Below are positions 46,816-55,648 of a stretch of 64,000 nucleotides of DNA, piece after piece. Both the position numbers and the translations under genes were made by a program. A model generated the notes under the pieces. It searched no databases and was not told the origin of the DNA. It was given only the letters and a program-made list of their open reading frames with translations. The stretch spans positions 97,766 through 161,765 of the forward strand of contig NZ_RRCH01000022.1 of assembly GCF_003862495.1 (NCBI RefSeq), given 5' to 3'. Each line of letters starts with the position of its first letter. Within the stretch, counting starts at the first letter, position 1. This stretch comes from Halocatena pleomorpha (GTDB lineage: Archaea; Halobacteriota; Halobacteria; Halobacteriales; Haloarculaceae).

Positions 46816-46872
46816 TCCCTGCTTGATGTTGGACTCTCCCGTAGGGGGTGGAACGAAAACTGTAACAGCGAG

Positions 46873-48165
46873 CTACGGCCACAGTCCGCGCACGTTGTGC
46901 GCCTCCGCAATCCGTGAGAGGGCTACGATGTATGCGGCGTCCCGCCACGAAACAGATCGAGACTCGAATTCGTCACGGACGGCCGTCCACGCAGTTTGCA
47001 TCTCCCGTTCGAGTTCCTCGTTGACCCGTTTGCGGGCCCATGATTGGCGGTTGATGTCTTGCAGCCATTCGAAGTAGCTCACGGTAACACCGCCTGCGTT
47101 CGCGAGAATATCCGGGATTACCGGAATATCACGCTCGTTGAGAATTGAATCAGCAGTTGAGGTCGTTGGACCGTTTGCTCCCTCCACTACGATGTCCGCA
47201 CGAACGGCGTTCGCGTTCGTTTCCGTGATGACGTTGCCCAGTGCTGCAGGGATGAGCACATCCACGTCGAGTGTGAGAAGCTCTTCGTTCGTGATCGTCT
47301 CGTCAGCATATCTCGTGACGGCTTCCGGTTCTTCGTCGTGGGATGGAACTGAATGCGTATCGATCCCAGTCGGATCGTACATCGCTCCGTTCACATCGCT
47401 GACAGCGACAATGTTCGCTCCCCGGTCATCGAGTAACCGGGCTGCGTTCGCACCGACGCTACCGTATCCCTGAATCGCGACCGCCGTGTCTTCGAGTACA
47501 CGATCGTAATACTCACAGACGGCTTGGGCAATGACGGCGACACTGCGGCCGGGGGCTTCCTGCCGGCCCTGACTTCCACCGATAACCGGTGGCTTCCCGG
47601 TGACGACACCCGGTATCGTTTCGCCTTCCTGCATCGAATACGCGTCCATCAGCCACGCCATGGTTTGGGGATCTGTCCCCATATCAGGGGCTGGAATGTC
47701 CTGCATCGGCCCGATCACGTCGCGCATCTCCTGCGTGAACCGACGCGTCAGCCGCTCCTTTTCGTTCGCGCTCAACTCCTTGGGATTGACTGCAACGCCC
47801 CCTTTGGCACCACCGAACGGGAGATCCATAACCGCACATTTCCACGTCATCCACATGGAAAGCCCGACGCATTCGTCTCTGCTCACGTCGGGATGGTACC
47901 GCAGTCCACCTTTGTACGGTCCCCTGACGCTATCGTGCTGGGCACGATACCCGGTGAAAACCTCGACTGTCCCATCGTCCCGTTCGATTGGGAGTGTCAC
48001 TTCGTGGACTTTCGCCGGGTGTCGTAACCGCCGAACAATGTTCGGATCGATCGCAAGCTGTTCAGCTGCGTGGCGAAGTTGGCGGCGTGCCGTCTGAAGC
48101 GCCGATTCAGTACTGTTTGCCGGTGGAGTGTCGTCACTGTCTCCCGTGATCTGGTGGGAACTCAT
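46873..48165 (-). CDS. gdhB: Glutamate dehydrogenase
   Basis: A 430-residue Glu/Leu/Phe/Val dehydrogenase interconverting glutamate and 2-oxoglutarate. [17 protein letters not shown], the catalytic-lysine region [11 protein letters not shown], the Rossmann motif [13 protein letters not shown] and [14 protein letters not shown] are present. The ATG at 48165 is two bases after the stop of the small zinc-ribbon gene, so they form an operon. Confidence 0.95.
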   Translation of the reverse strand: MSSHQITGDSDDTPPANSTESALQTARRQLRHAAEQLAIDPNIVRRLRHPAKVHEVTLPIERDDGTVEVFTGYRAQHDSVRGPYKGGLRYHPDVSRDECVGLSMWMTWKCAVMDLPFGGAKGGVAVNPKELSANEKERLTRRFTQEMRDVIGPMQDIPAPDMGTDPQTMAWLMDAYSMQEGETIPGVVTGKPPVIGGSQGRQEAPGRSVAVIAQAVCEYYDRVLEDTAVAIQGYGSVGANAARLLDDRGANIVAVSDVNGAMYDPTGIDTHSVPSHDEEPEAVTRYADETITNEELLTLDVDVLIPAALGNVITETNANAVRADIVVEGANGPTTSTADSILNERDIPVIPDILANAGGVTVSYFEWLQDINRQSWARKRVNEELEREMQTAWTAVRDEFESRSVSWRDAAYIVALSRIAEAHNVRGLWP

Positions 48166-48167
48166 GG

Positions 48168-48311
48168 TTACTCGATCGGATACCGGCGATTCCGCAACTG
48201 CCCGCCGCAGTCCGGACATAAACCGGGATGAGCGATCGACGTGACGATGTTTCCACACTCGAAGCACTCATACGGGCGTTCCTCGGTCGGATCGTAGGCT
48301 GGCTCTTTCAT
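48168..48311 (-). CDS. Small rubrerythrin-like zinc-ribbon protein
   Basis: A 47-residue ORF too short for most gene callers: [20 protein letters not shown], then a second Cys pair in CPDCGG and a C terminus RRYPIE. Two CxxC pairs (Cys16/Cys19 and Cys32/Cys35) form a rubredoxin-type ribbon seen in haloarchaeal rubrerythrin-like small proteins. It ends two bases before gdhB on the same strand, so it leads that operon. Role unknown; metal-binding inferred. Confidence 0.7.
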   Translation of the reverse strand: MKEPAYDPTEERPYECFECGNIVTSIAHPGLCPDCGGQLRNRRYPIE

Positions 48312-48543
48312 GTCAGATCAGAGAGTACCTGGTCCGTAACGAACTCTCTACTAACACATCAAAGGAGTATAAGGGTATATCCTGTAGTTGAGCAACTAAG
48401 CACTCCGGGGCATTGCTTGTTTATTATTCAACCACCGGTATGAGATCGAGGATTTCCTGTCGGGAGCACTCAATCTGCGTGACCCGTGCGTTGCGCTGGC
48501 CGGTGAACAAGGGGGTGTGTTTTTTACCTCGGAATCGTGAGCG

Positions 48544-48837
48544 ATGGGTATGGACACATTTGATCTCGATCTGTTGGCCGCTGAGGATCAGTTGGATGAT
48601 GAGAACGCCGAAAAGCGGATCATTCTCGGAATACTCGATGGAACAACTCCGCCGAGCGAGTGGATCGGTTCCGTTCGGGACGGATACGTTCTCATCCTCG
48701 CCATCGATGGCGATCTAAACGAACTCGCTGCCGATTTCGCTCGCACGATCAAAGACATGGGTGGTCATCTCGTCCATTTCCGCGAGTTTCTCATCATCAC
48801 TCCGCCGGGGATTCATGTAGACACTGACCGGCTGTGA
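48544..48837 (+). CDS. DUF5779-like haloarchaeal protein
   Basis: A 97-residue acidic protein (MGMDTFDLDLLAAEDQLDD, ILGILDGTTPPSEWIGSVR, LAIDGDLNELAADFARTIKD, ITPPGIHVDTDRL). It resembles haloarchaeal DUF5779 proteins. No signal or cofactor motif. The T-rich GTTTTTTAC about 30 bases upstream serves as TATA box. An internal ATG two codons in is an alternative start. Confidence 0.65.
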   Translation: MGMDTFDLDLLAAEDQLDDENAEKRIILGILDGTTPPSEWIGSVRDGYVLILAIDGDLNELAADFARTIKDMGGHLVHFREFLIITPPGIHVDTDRL

Positions 48838-48934
48838 GTCGCGTCGCCTGCGTCCCCTCGGTGTGACGCTTCCGCTTTCTTCACCCAATCCCTCGGCTCT
48901 CAGTGGAGATGGTCCTCTCGTTTCAATCGGTAGC

Positions 48935-49621
48935 TCACAGGAGTGTGAGGCGGTGTCCGTCCGGGTCAGTCACGCGAACGCCGTTCTCAAGTTGTTCAGT
49001 GTCGACAACGGAATCCACTCGGTTGAGCACCGCCGTCGGTGACTGGTCGTCGCTTTCGATCCCGAAATCCACGTGGACGCCTCCGCGTGCGTCAGCGATC
49101 CCGAGTTGTGGCTCCCAGAGTTCGATATCGAACGTCCCCACGGAAAGACGGGTCCGCTGTCGATCGTCCCCGCGGTCGACGACTGTAAATCCGATTGCTT
49201 CATAAAAGGATTCAGCGCGATCTAGCTCTTCGACTTCTAGCACAATCTCGAACACACCGGTGATCCCGTCACCGGTGTCGTCGGTCGATTGTCCGATTTC
49301 AACGCAGTTTCCATCAGGATCATAGAAGTACAACGACTTCCCGGTCGGGAATTCGGCTTCTGTGAGATCGAACTGTGCAGAGAGCCGCTCCCACCAGTCG
49401 TTGTACTCGGTGGCCGGCGTTGAGACGGCGAAATGCGTGTGCAGTCCGCCTCTGGGGATGTCTGTTGGCCGTCGAAAAACGAGATCGGTCGTTCCTGCCC
49501 CGAGAATGATCTCATCCTCGTGTTCGCTGTGAACGGGAAGATCTAGATAACGCTGGTAGAACGCCGCTGATCGGTCGAGACGCTTGACTTCGAGCGCGAG
49601 CCACCGTAATGACCACGACAT
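48935..49621 (-). CDS. VOC family (glyoxalase/dioxygenase-like) protein
   Basis: A 228-residue protein with two vicinal-oxygen-chelate modules (about 3-110 and 120-228). LALEVKRLDRSAAFYQRYLDLPV, GGLHTHFAVSTP, FYDPDGNCVEIGQ and a second-module VTDPDGHRLTLL supply the metal-binding His and Glu pattern of the family (His in the first module, Glu of CVEIG). Reaction unknown. The TATATGT box about 27 bases upstream supports ATG 49621. Confidence 0.85.
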   Translation of the reverse strand: MSWSLRWLALEVKRLDRSAAFYQRYLDLPVHSEHEDEIILGAGTTDLVFRRPTDIPRGGLHTHFAVSTPATEYNDWWERLSAQFDLTEAEFPTGKSLYFYDPDGNCVEIGQSTDDTGDGITGVFEIVLEVEELDRAESFYEAIGFTVVDRGDDRQRTRLSVGTFDIELWEPQLGIADARGGVHVDFGIESDDQSPTAVLNRVDSVVDTEQLENGVRVTDPDGHRLTLL

Positions 49622-49933
49622 AGTTGGTGTATGTATTGAAAGAACATATACTAATGGAACGAAACACCGGGAAAACGATCGACTGCGACCGATCGCATAA
49701 ACAGTAGGTCCTGTTGCTCGCTATGGTGCAACTCGGATCGGTGGGACTGTTCGTCGGGTTTTCTGCGACGGTAGCAGCAACATGCGCGCTTGGGGGTACG
49801 GAGTCGCGATTGAGTCGGTTCCTGAACAGTCGAAAAACACGTGTCATAAACAGGATGTCGCTATATCGAGCAGTTTTACCGTCTGGCCTACTACTGGTAC
49901 CGAAGAAAGCCAGCACTTCCCACCGGAACACAG
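49622..49933. other. Intergenic region without supported gene
   Basis: Between the VOC and SRAP genes (both minus) I see the VOC promoter (TATATGT near 49646) and no convincing ORF or RNA. A plus-strand ORF beginning near 49723 has a hydrophobic start but runs antisense into the SRAP gene. Confidence 0.5.
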
Positions 49934-50638
49934 CTACGAACCAGAAAGCTCGATCGGTTCGACGACGACCGGAGAATCGTTCGAGGGATTGTTCACGGCC
50001 GACGACACCGGGTAGCCCCGGAGCGCGTCCTCGGGCGTCGGATCGAGCGCATCGATTCCGACGCCGTCCAACCATCCCGTCTCTTCGCGTTCGGAGAGGA
50101 TGACCGGCATCCGATCGTGGTATTCACTCACGGTGTCGTTCGGTTCCCGTGTCAAGACGGTAAACGACACCAGCGGCTCTGAGGCGTCCACCCCATCGCC
50201 ACCGTTCGAAAAGTCGCCCAACGCCGCTTGGGAATTGGGAGGATTCCACGTCTCCCACAGGCCCGCCAGCGCAAACGGTCGATCGTCCGTGCTCGTGATC
50301 CGGTGGGGCTGTTTTTGCCCATCGTTCGTGTCGACCCACTCATAAAACCCGTCGATCGGGACGAGACACCGACGGTTCCAGTACGCGTCCTGAAACGCTT
50401 GCGTTTGGGTGACCGTCTCGGACCGGGCGTTGATCAACTCCGTGCTCGGTTCGTCCGCCCACGAGGGCACTAATCCCCATTGTGCTCGCGTGACCGACGT
50501 ACGGGTGTCATCGCGGACGATCGGAAGCTGCTGTCCGGGAGCGGCGTTGTATCGCGGCTCGAAATCAAATGCCACCCGCGCACCGAATCGTTCCTCGATC
50601 GTCTCTGGATCGACGAACAGGCTGTATCGACCACACAT
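49934..50638 (-). CDS. SOS-response-associated (SRAP/YedK) peptidase family
   Basis: A 234-residue SRAP protein. The start MCGRYS places catalytic Cys2 at the N terminus after Met removal. YNAAPGQQLPIVR, WGLVPSWAD, NARSETV, FYEW and DRMPVIL carry the conserved Asn, Glu and His residues. The family crosslinks to abasic sites in single-stranded DNA to protect them. CTTTATG about 27 bases before 50638 supports this start over the ATG at 50659. Confidence 0.92.
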   Translation of the reverse strand: MCGRYSLFVDPETIEERFGARVAFDFEPRYNAAPGQQLPIVRDDTRTSVTRAQWGLVPSWADEPSTELINARSETVTQTQAFQDAYWNRRCLVPIDGFYEWVDTNDGQKQPHRITSTDDRPFALAGLWETWNPPNSQAALGDFSNGGDGVDASEPLVSFTVLTREPNDTVSEYHDRMPVILSEREETGWLDGVGIDALDPTPEDALRGYPVSSAVNNPSNDSPVVVEPIELSGS

Positions 50639-50774
50639 ACGCTTGATAAACCGCCGCACGGCATAAAGCCACCACGATGTATCGAATATCTATGGCTGAG
50701 AAAATAATACATCAACGAATATGCAATAATTTAAATTGTGTGGCGAACAACGCCTATTCGTGGCTGACGATCCG

Positions 50775-51134
50775 ATGTTCGAGATTCCAGCTCATCCCGA
50801 GCGGCGGTACACCAACCGAACGGTGTACTATGAGGGCGACGTTGCGTTCATGCTCACACCGATGGACGGACGAGCCGGACGGCTAGAGCCGTTGCTCACC
50901 GACGTACTCGACACCGGTCCGTATCGATACGGTGACTGGTTCGATCTCCCGATAGCGGTGTTCCTCGTCCACGACGAGGAGACCAGCGACACGTTCCGCG
51001 TGTCGATCCGTGACGGCGCAGTCAGACTCCACGTTCTCCCTGACACGACGCCGGCTGGACTCCGAGCGATCTACGACCGCCTCGTCCAGAAGAGCACATG
51101 CCGGTGGACTGTGGATCGACGCGTAGACGTGTGA
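50775..51134 (+). CDS. Haloarchaeal hypothetical protein
   Basis: A 119-residue soluble protein (MFEIPAHPERRYTNRTVYYE, GDVAFMLTPMDGR, YGDWFDLPIAVFLVHDE, CRWTVDRRVDV). No family recognised. TTTAAATT near 50730-50737 is a TATA box, compatible with ATG 50775 or GTG 50760. Lies in an AT-rich promoter stretch divergent from SRAP. Confidence 0.5.
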   Translation: MFEIPAHPERRYTNRTVYYEGDVAFMLTPMDGRAGRLEPLLTDVLDTGPYRYGDWFDLPIAVFLVHDEETSDTFRVSIRDGAVRLHVLPDTTPAGLRAIYDRLVQKSTCRWTVDRRVDV

Positions 51135-51216
51135 CACCCTAGCCGACGGACAGATCCACTACGCTTGACACGACCCGAGACGCAACCGATATTGGCCGCC
51201 TCGTCAATCGGGAGGT

Positions 51217-52455
51217 ATGACAGTCTCTCGCTCGGTCGAACTAGCGGGTCACATCATTGACTCGGGGATGTTGCAGTCGTGTTTCGGCGTGATAATGGAT
51301 TTAGGCGGATCGTTCGAAGTCGAGGAGTTCGATATCGGACGGTCGAAAACGCAAGAGTCCTACGCCCGACTGGTCGTGAGCGCCGACACCGACGACGACC
51401 TTCAAACGATCATTCACGAACTCCATCAGAACGGTGCAACCCCCACCGATCCACGGGACGCAACGGTCGAACCCGCGCCAGCCGATCACGTCGTCCCGCC
51501 CGGATTTTATTCGACGACCAACCACCCCACGGACATCAAGATCGAAGGGGATTGGTTGTCTGTCGAACAGATCGAGATGGACTGTGCAGTCGTCGTCGAG
51601 CGAAACGGCAACGGTCAGCCAGCCCACGCTCAGGCGAAGGTGTTAAACGCCATCGAGGAGGATGATCTCGTCGTCACTGGTGAGCGGGGGATCCGGGTCC
51701 GTCCACCTGAACGTCCCCGTGAGCGTTCAGGAGCGTTCGGGTTCATGCAGGGCGGCGTTTCGAGTGAGCGTCCGTCCGAATCAACGATCGAGAAGATCGC
51801 GGAGGCGATCACACAGACGAAGGCTGAGGACGGGTCCATACTCGCGGTGTGTGGTCCAGCACTCATCCATTCTGGGGCACGCGAGGACCTCGCCCGACTC
51901 GTTCGAGAGGGATACATCGACATGTTGTCAGCCGGTAACGGGTTTGCCGTCCACGACATCGAGCGGGATCTGTACGGTACCTCGCTGGGTATGAACACCG
52001 AGACGCTCGATCACCCACGCCGAGGACACAAACACCACATCTACGCGCTGAGCGAAGTGATCCGCGCGGGCAGCATCGAGAACGCCGTCGAAGACGATCT
52101 CATCACCTCCGGCGTAATGTACGAATGCGTGGCCAACGACGTTCCCTTCGTTCTTGCGGGATCGATCCGAGACGACGGACCACTCCCCGACACGATCACC
52201 GATACTATCGAAGCCCAGAACGCCATCCGCGAACAGGCACACGAAGCCGACATGGTTCTCATGCTCTCGACGCTGCTCCACTCCGTTGCCGTCGGTAACT
52301 GCCTTCCATCGACAACCCGCGTCGTCTGTGTCGATATCAATCCCGCGACCGTCACCCAACTGTTGGATCGGGGCAGCGCTCAAGCCGTCGGGATGGTCAC
52401 TGATATCGGCACCTTCGTCCCGATGCTCGCGGATACGATCCTCGATAGCCAGTAA
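51217..52455 (+). CDS. Ornithine cyclodeaminase / LOR-SDH domain protein (TIGR00300 family)
   Basis: A 412-residue protein. The N-terminal segment (SVELAGHIIDSGMLQSCFGVIMDLGGSFEVEEFDIG) is the LOR/SDH bifunctional-enzyme conserved region, and the C-terminal part (GGPALIHSG-like CGPALIHSGAREDL, LSAGNGFAVHDIERDLYGTSLGM, CVDINPATVTQLLDRGSAQ) is the dinucleotide-binding half. Archaeal members convert ornithine to proline. That activity is assigned by family. Confidence 0.85.
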   Translation: MTVSRSVELAGHIIDSGMLQSCFGVIMDLGGSFEVEEFDIGRSKTQESYARLVVSADTDDDLQTIIHELHQNGATPTDPRDATVEPAPADHVVPPGFYSTTNHPTDIKIEGDWLSVEQIEMDCAVVVERNGNGQPAHAQAKVLNAIEEDDLVVTGERGIRVRPPERPRERSGAFGFMQGGVSSERPSESTIEKIAEAITQTKAEDGSILAVCGPALIHSGAREDLARLVREGYIDMLSAGNGFAVHDIERDLYGTSLGMNTETLDHPRRGHKHHIYALSEVIRAGSIENAVEDDLITSGVMYECVANDVPFVLAGSIRDDGPLPDTITDTIEAQNAIREQAHEADMVLMLSTLLHSVAVGNCLPSTTRVVCVDINPATVTQLLDRGSAQAVGMVTDIGTFVPMLADTILDSQ

Positions 52456-52558
52456 CTGGCCCTCGTTTCTGACGTCCGTTTCGCTGTCCGCGAAGCGTCT
52501 GGTATCGAACTGATCGGAGCGCCAGATTAATAACATTTGAGCGTATTTTATTAATAAG

Positions 52559-53422
52559 ATGGGAATCACGGATTCGATGGAGTTCGACAACCAGCTCAGA
52601 CGATCGTCACAGGGTGGGATCGTTGCGGTCATCGCGCTTGTCTGTCTGTCTGGGATCGGGATCGCAAACGATCAGTGGAAGGTGTTCATCATCTCTTGGA
52701 TCGGGTTCGCAGCGATGGCGGGGGCAGCCATTCCGGGATCGCGTGCGGAGGCGACGAACGCAGGTCAGTTGGTGTGGGGATATGGGCTTGCCAGCGGTGC
52801 GATGATAGCGAGTGCTTCGATCTTTCTCATCCCTCAAGCCATCGGGTTTTCCGCTACAGCCGGTGGAATCGGGATCGCTATCGGAGTTCTTCTCGGATAT
52901 GGGGCACACACGATCGGTCACCGGCTTTCGCACGTCGAATCGTTCGGCACGGTCGCCGTCCAGCTCAGCGCGCACTCTCTCGCTGGGGGAGCGATCATCG
53001 GTCTCGTGTACGCGGCGCTTCCGGATCTAGGCCTGTTGCTCGGACTCAGTATCGTTTCGCACAAGGGACCGGCGGGGTATGCCGCTGCGCGCCGTCTCTC
53101 TCGTCGCGGTCACGACCCGTCCGTGTTGCTCGTTCCGGCCGCTGCGGTCGGGGTGGCTGCGCTGCCTGCGTCCATGCTAAATCTTCCCGTTTCGATGGCA
53201 GGAAACGCCGTCATCTCCGGCATTGCCACTGGTATTTTCCTCCACATCGCGATGGACTTTCTGCCGCAGTGTGATACTGGAAGCGAAATCGGGCAAGCGG
53301 TCGGCCACGATGAGAGCGCCGCCGTTCATGCCGAACTCGACCGGCTCCGGGTTCACGCCGTCGTGAGTACAGTCCTCGGCTCGGGAGCGGTCGTGCTCGC
53401 GTGGACAGTACTCGCCCGGTGA
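52559..53422 (+). CDS. ZIP-type metal transporter-like protein
   Basis: A 287-residue membrane protein with about seven helices. SAHSLAGGAIIGLVYA and the following SIVSHKGPAGYAAA carry the His and Gly-Pro residues of the ZIP family core helices. A long loop near residue 255 has HDESAAVHAELDRLRVH. Metal specificity unknown. ATTAATAAC about 29 bases upstream is the TATA box. Confidence 0.75.
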   Translation: MGITDSMEFDNQLRRSSQGGIVAVIALVCLSGIGIANDQWKVFIISWIGFAAMAGAAIPGSRAEATNAGQLVWGYGLASGAMIASASIFLIPQAIGFSATAGGIGIAIGVLLGYGAHTIGHRLSHVESFGTVAVQLSAHSLAGGAIIGLVYAALPDLGLLLGLSIVSHKGPAGYAAARRLSRRGHDPSVLLVPAAAVGVAALPASMLNLPVSMAGNAVISGIATGIFLHIAMDFLPQCDTGSEIGQAVGHDESAAVHAELDRLRVHAVVSTVLGSGAVVLAWTVLAR

Positions 53423-53462
53423 TCCGTCATTTTCATCGACCGGTGTCGAGTCGTGCGTGCGG

Positions 53463-53969
53463 TTACAGTTCGATTTTGGTTGTCGGGTCGTCGAGTTCCC
53501 AGAGGAGGCGCGGAAGAAACGCGTTGAGGTGATCAACGAGACGGCGTTCAGAGACATCCAGTCCCTCACAGTGCGCGTGTGCTTCCTCTCGGATGCTCAC
53601 GTGGATGTCGTCGTGCTCAACGTGGACTTCGAGCGGAAACACGGAACACCGGGTCGGTTTCCAGTCGTGTTCGGCGTGCAGCGCACAGAGACCGTCGTCG
53701 CGGAGGAAATAGCAGGCGCGATCGTCGATGTCGACGTGTTCATCGCGGTCTTTCTCCTCACGCCGGACGAAATCCCGACTCCGGAGCTGCTTGACGGCGT
53801 CGTTGAGCGGCTCTCGCTGGGCGAGTTCGCGGAGATCCTCACCGTAGAGGAGCACCCCGTGGTGACAACACCACGTACAGTCAGGAACGCATTCGAACGT
53901 GAGCTCCGGATCGAACTCCACGACCGCCTCACAGTCAGGATGAACTTCGATTCGGGTGGGTTCGATCAC
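53463..53969 (-). CDS. YkgJ family cysteine-cluster protein
   Basis: A 168-residue protein with the CxxxCxxCC-type signature (ECVPDCTWCCHHGVLLY) plus later Cys (ACYFLRDDGLCALH, PTRCSVFPLEV, HAHCEGLD). The family binds a metal cluster or zinc; the reaction is unknown. Convergent with the ZIP-like gene. Confidence 0.9.
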   Translation of the reverse strand: MIEPTRIEVHPDCEAVVEFDPELTFECVPDCTWCCHHGVLLYGEDLRELAQREPLNDAVKQLRSRDFVRREEKDRDEHVDIDDRACYFLRDDGLCALHAEHDWKPTRCSVFPLEVHVEHDDIHVSIREEAHAHCEGLDVSERRLVDHLNAFLPRLLWELDDPTTKIEL

Positions 53970-54027
53970 GATAGTGACTCAGGGTTCGTGGTGGCATACG
54001 TCCTTCGTCAGAGGCGTTCGATCGAAT

Positions 54028-54354
54028 TCAACTGTATCCTCGCCAGCGGTGGCCACACTCAGTGCATTTGAAAAAGCGCGTCGGTGGCTCGTCGGCAGCG
54101 CCGGTCTGTTTGATCGTGTACCACGCCGTATCGTTGCCACACTCCTCGCAGGTGACATCGGCGGTGGGCTTGCCCTCGTCGGCGTCGCCCTCTTCGGTTT
54201 CGATCACGTCGTCGAACGTCTGGCTTTCGGTGCTGACGAATTCGGCCGCGCGTTCTTCGTCTTTGGTGGTGCGCGCGCCACAACTCGAACAGACCATGTC
54301 GTCAGTGTCTGGATCTGTGTGCATCAACGAACCGCACTCCTCACAGAACTGCAT
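54028..54354 (-). CDS. tfs: Transcription factor S (TFIIS-like, RNA polymerase RpoM/TFS)
   Basis: A 108-residue protein with two zinc ribbons: N-terminal CEECG...CSSCG (residues 4 to about 27) and C-terminal CEECG...CTECGHRWRG. It stimulates RNA cleavage by backtracked RNA polymerase through the acidic pair DE in AADEPPTRFFKC. The TFIIS Arg before the acidic pair (QTR-x-x-DE) is Gly here (KQTGAADEP). CTTTTAGG at 54376-54383 fixes the ATG at 54354. Confidence 0.92.
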   Translation of the reverse strand: MQFCEECGSLMHTDPDTDDMVCSSCGARTTKDEERAAEFVSTESQTFDDVIETEEGDADEGKPTADVTCEECGNDTAWYTIKQTGAADEPPTRFFKCTECGHRWRGYS

Positions 54355-54375
54355 ACACAACGTATCCACTCGACG

Positions 54376-54383
54376 CCTAAAAG
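54376..54383 (-). promoter_or_regulatory. TATA box of tfs
   Basis: CTTTTAGG on the minus strand is 26 bases from the ATG at 54354, showing that translation starts at MQFCEECG rather than five residues earlier. Confidence 0.55.
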
Positions 54384-54397
54384 CGGCTCCCTGCCGG

Positions 54398-55357
54398 TCA
54401 CTCGTATCGTGCGCCGTGGTTTCTGGGCTTGCTCACGAGCACCTCACCGTCGGTGTCGATCGCCGCCAACGCATCAGTGGCTGCCGTGCGGGCCGCATCG
54501 ATCCGATCACTGTCTGTGAGTCCATACACGACGGGTCCCCACGACGACTGTCCAACGCCAGTGACGGCGGATGCGTCGCGCAGTCGTTCAATGAGATCGC
54601 CGGCGGGTGGTCGGTACACGCCACCCTGTTCGTCGGCGTACCATGCGCCGTTGAGCCGTCCAACGGTGTCGATTGCACGACCGAACTGTTCGATGTTCTC
54701 CTCGGCAACGGCGGGGAGCAACTGGTGAGTGAGGACGACAGCGAGTTCCGCTCCGATAGTCGGATCGGCTCGTTCAACGACCGATCGCATCTGTCGATCC
54801 TCGCGCTCGCCGTGCTCACCCGTGATCCCCGCCGGAATCACGAGGACGAACCGCCAGTTTTCCGGGAGGGAATACCGTGCGAGAATGGATGGAACGGTCC
54901 ACTCCCCCGGCTCGGGCGGTGCGGTGGTGAACAGTTCGGTTGGGTGACCTGTGTCGACAACGAACCCACCGGTCTCGAACGTCCCGACACCGACGCCACT
55001 CCGTCCGCCCCGTCCGAGCACTGGAGCGTGCTCTCGAACAGGAGCATCGATCTCGTACGCGCGAGCGATGGCCCCAAACGTGGCGAGAGCGTGCTGCGTG
55101 CCGCTGCCGAGACCGACGTGGCGCGGTAGTGCGCGTCGTAGCCGCACGCGAGCACCGGACACACCGAGCAACGACACGGCCCGCTCCGTTGCGGTCTGAA
55201 CGACTGGATCGGCGTCAATGGTGTCGGCACGATGGGCCGTAAGGACGACACGTGGCTCTTCGAGCGCCACACCGACGCCGCCGTAAAGGCGTTCATGAGC
55301 CAACGAGAGGTTCTGAAAACCAATATGGAGCCGCGCTCCGGTTCGTACCGTCGCCAT
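54398..55357 (-). CDS. Beta-RFAP synthase family GHMP kinase-like protein
   Basis: A 319-residue GHMP-fold protein of the beta-ribofuranosylaminobenzene 5'-phosphate synthase family. Features are ARLHIGFQNLSLAHERLYGGVGVALE, the GHMP glycine motif PRHVGLGSGTQHALA, and GVGQSSWGPVVYGL. In methanogens the enzyme joins PRPP and p-hydroxybenzoate to begin methanopterin. Haloarchaea have no methanopterin, so the substrate here must differ or serve an unknown pterin-like cofactor. Confidence 0.8.
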   Translation of the reverse strand: MATVRTGARLHIGFQNLSLAHERLYGGVGVALEEPRVVLTAHRADTIDADPVVQTATERAVSLLGVSGARVRLRRALPRHVGLGSGTQHALATFGAIARAYEIDAPVREHAPVLGRGGRSGVGVGTFETGGFVVDTGHPTELFTTAPPEPGEWTVPSILARYSLPENWRFVLVIPAGITGEHGEREDRQMRSVVERADPTIGAELAVVLTHQLLPAVAEENIEQFGRAIDTVGRLNGAWYADEQGGVYRPPAGDLIERLRDASAVTGVGQSSWGPVVYGLTDSDRIDAARTAATDALAAIDTDGEVLVSKPRNHGARYE

Positions 55358-55444
55358 ATCCGTTCCTGTCGAGGCGCGACCATGCGGGTTTCGACACCGG
55401 AGAGAGCTACCACCGCACCAGAGATACCGAGACGAGAACGCGAC

Positions 55445-55648
55445 TCAGGATGTGACTCCGATCCACACGAGATACAGCACAAACGCGAGGATATAGCCCA
55501 TAGCCAATGCGGTCGTCACCATTGAGCGACCTAACAGGGCAATCACGCCGATCACCACCGGACCACTCAGGATGAGCAACTCGTAGCCACGGTCGCCGTC
55601 TCCCGACAACGCCCGAACGAGTGGCACAGTCGAAGGGAGTTGACTCAT
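55445..55648 (-). CDS. Small membrane protein in Trk operon
   Basis: A 67-residue protein with two hydrophobic helices (ELLILSGPVVIGVIALLG, ALAMGYILAFVLYLVWIGV). Its start overlaps the trkH stop by ATGA, so translation is coupled. Probably an accessory of the potassium transporter, by context only. Confidence 0.7.
   Translation of the reverse strand: MSQLPSTVPLVRALSGDGDRGYELLILSGPVVIGVIALLGRSMVTTALAMGYILAFVLYLVWIGVTS

Noticed and set aside
49723..50103. Plus-strand ORF with a hydrophobic start
   Set aside because: It runs antisense into the SRAP gene, lacks a clear promoter and has shadow-like composition after its first 45 residues.
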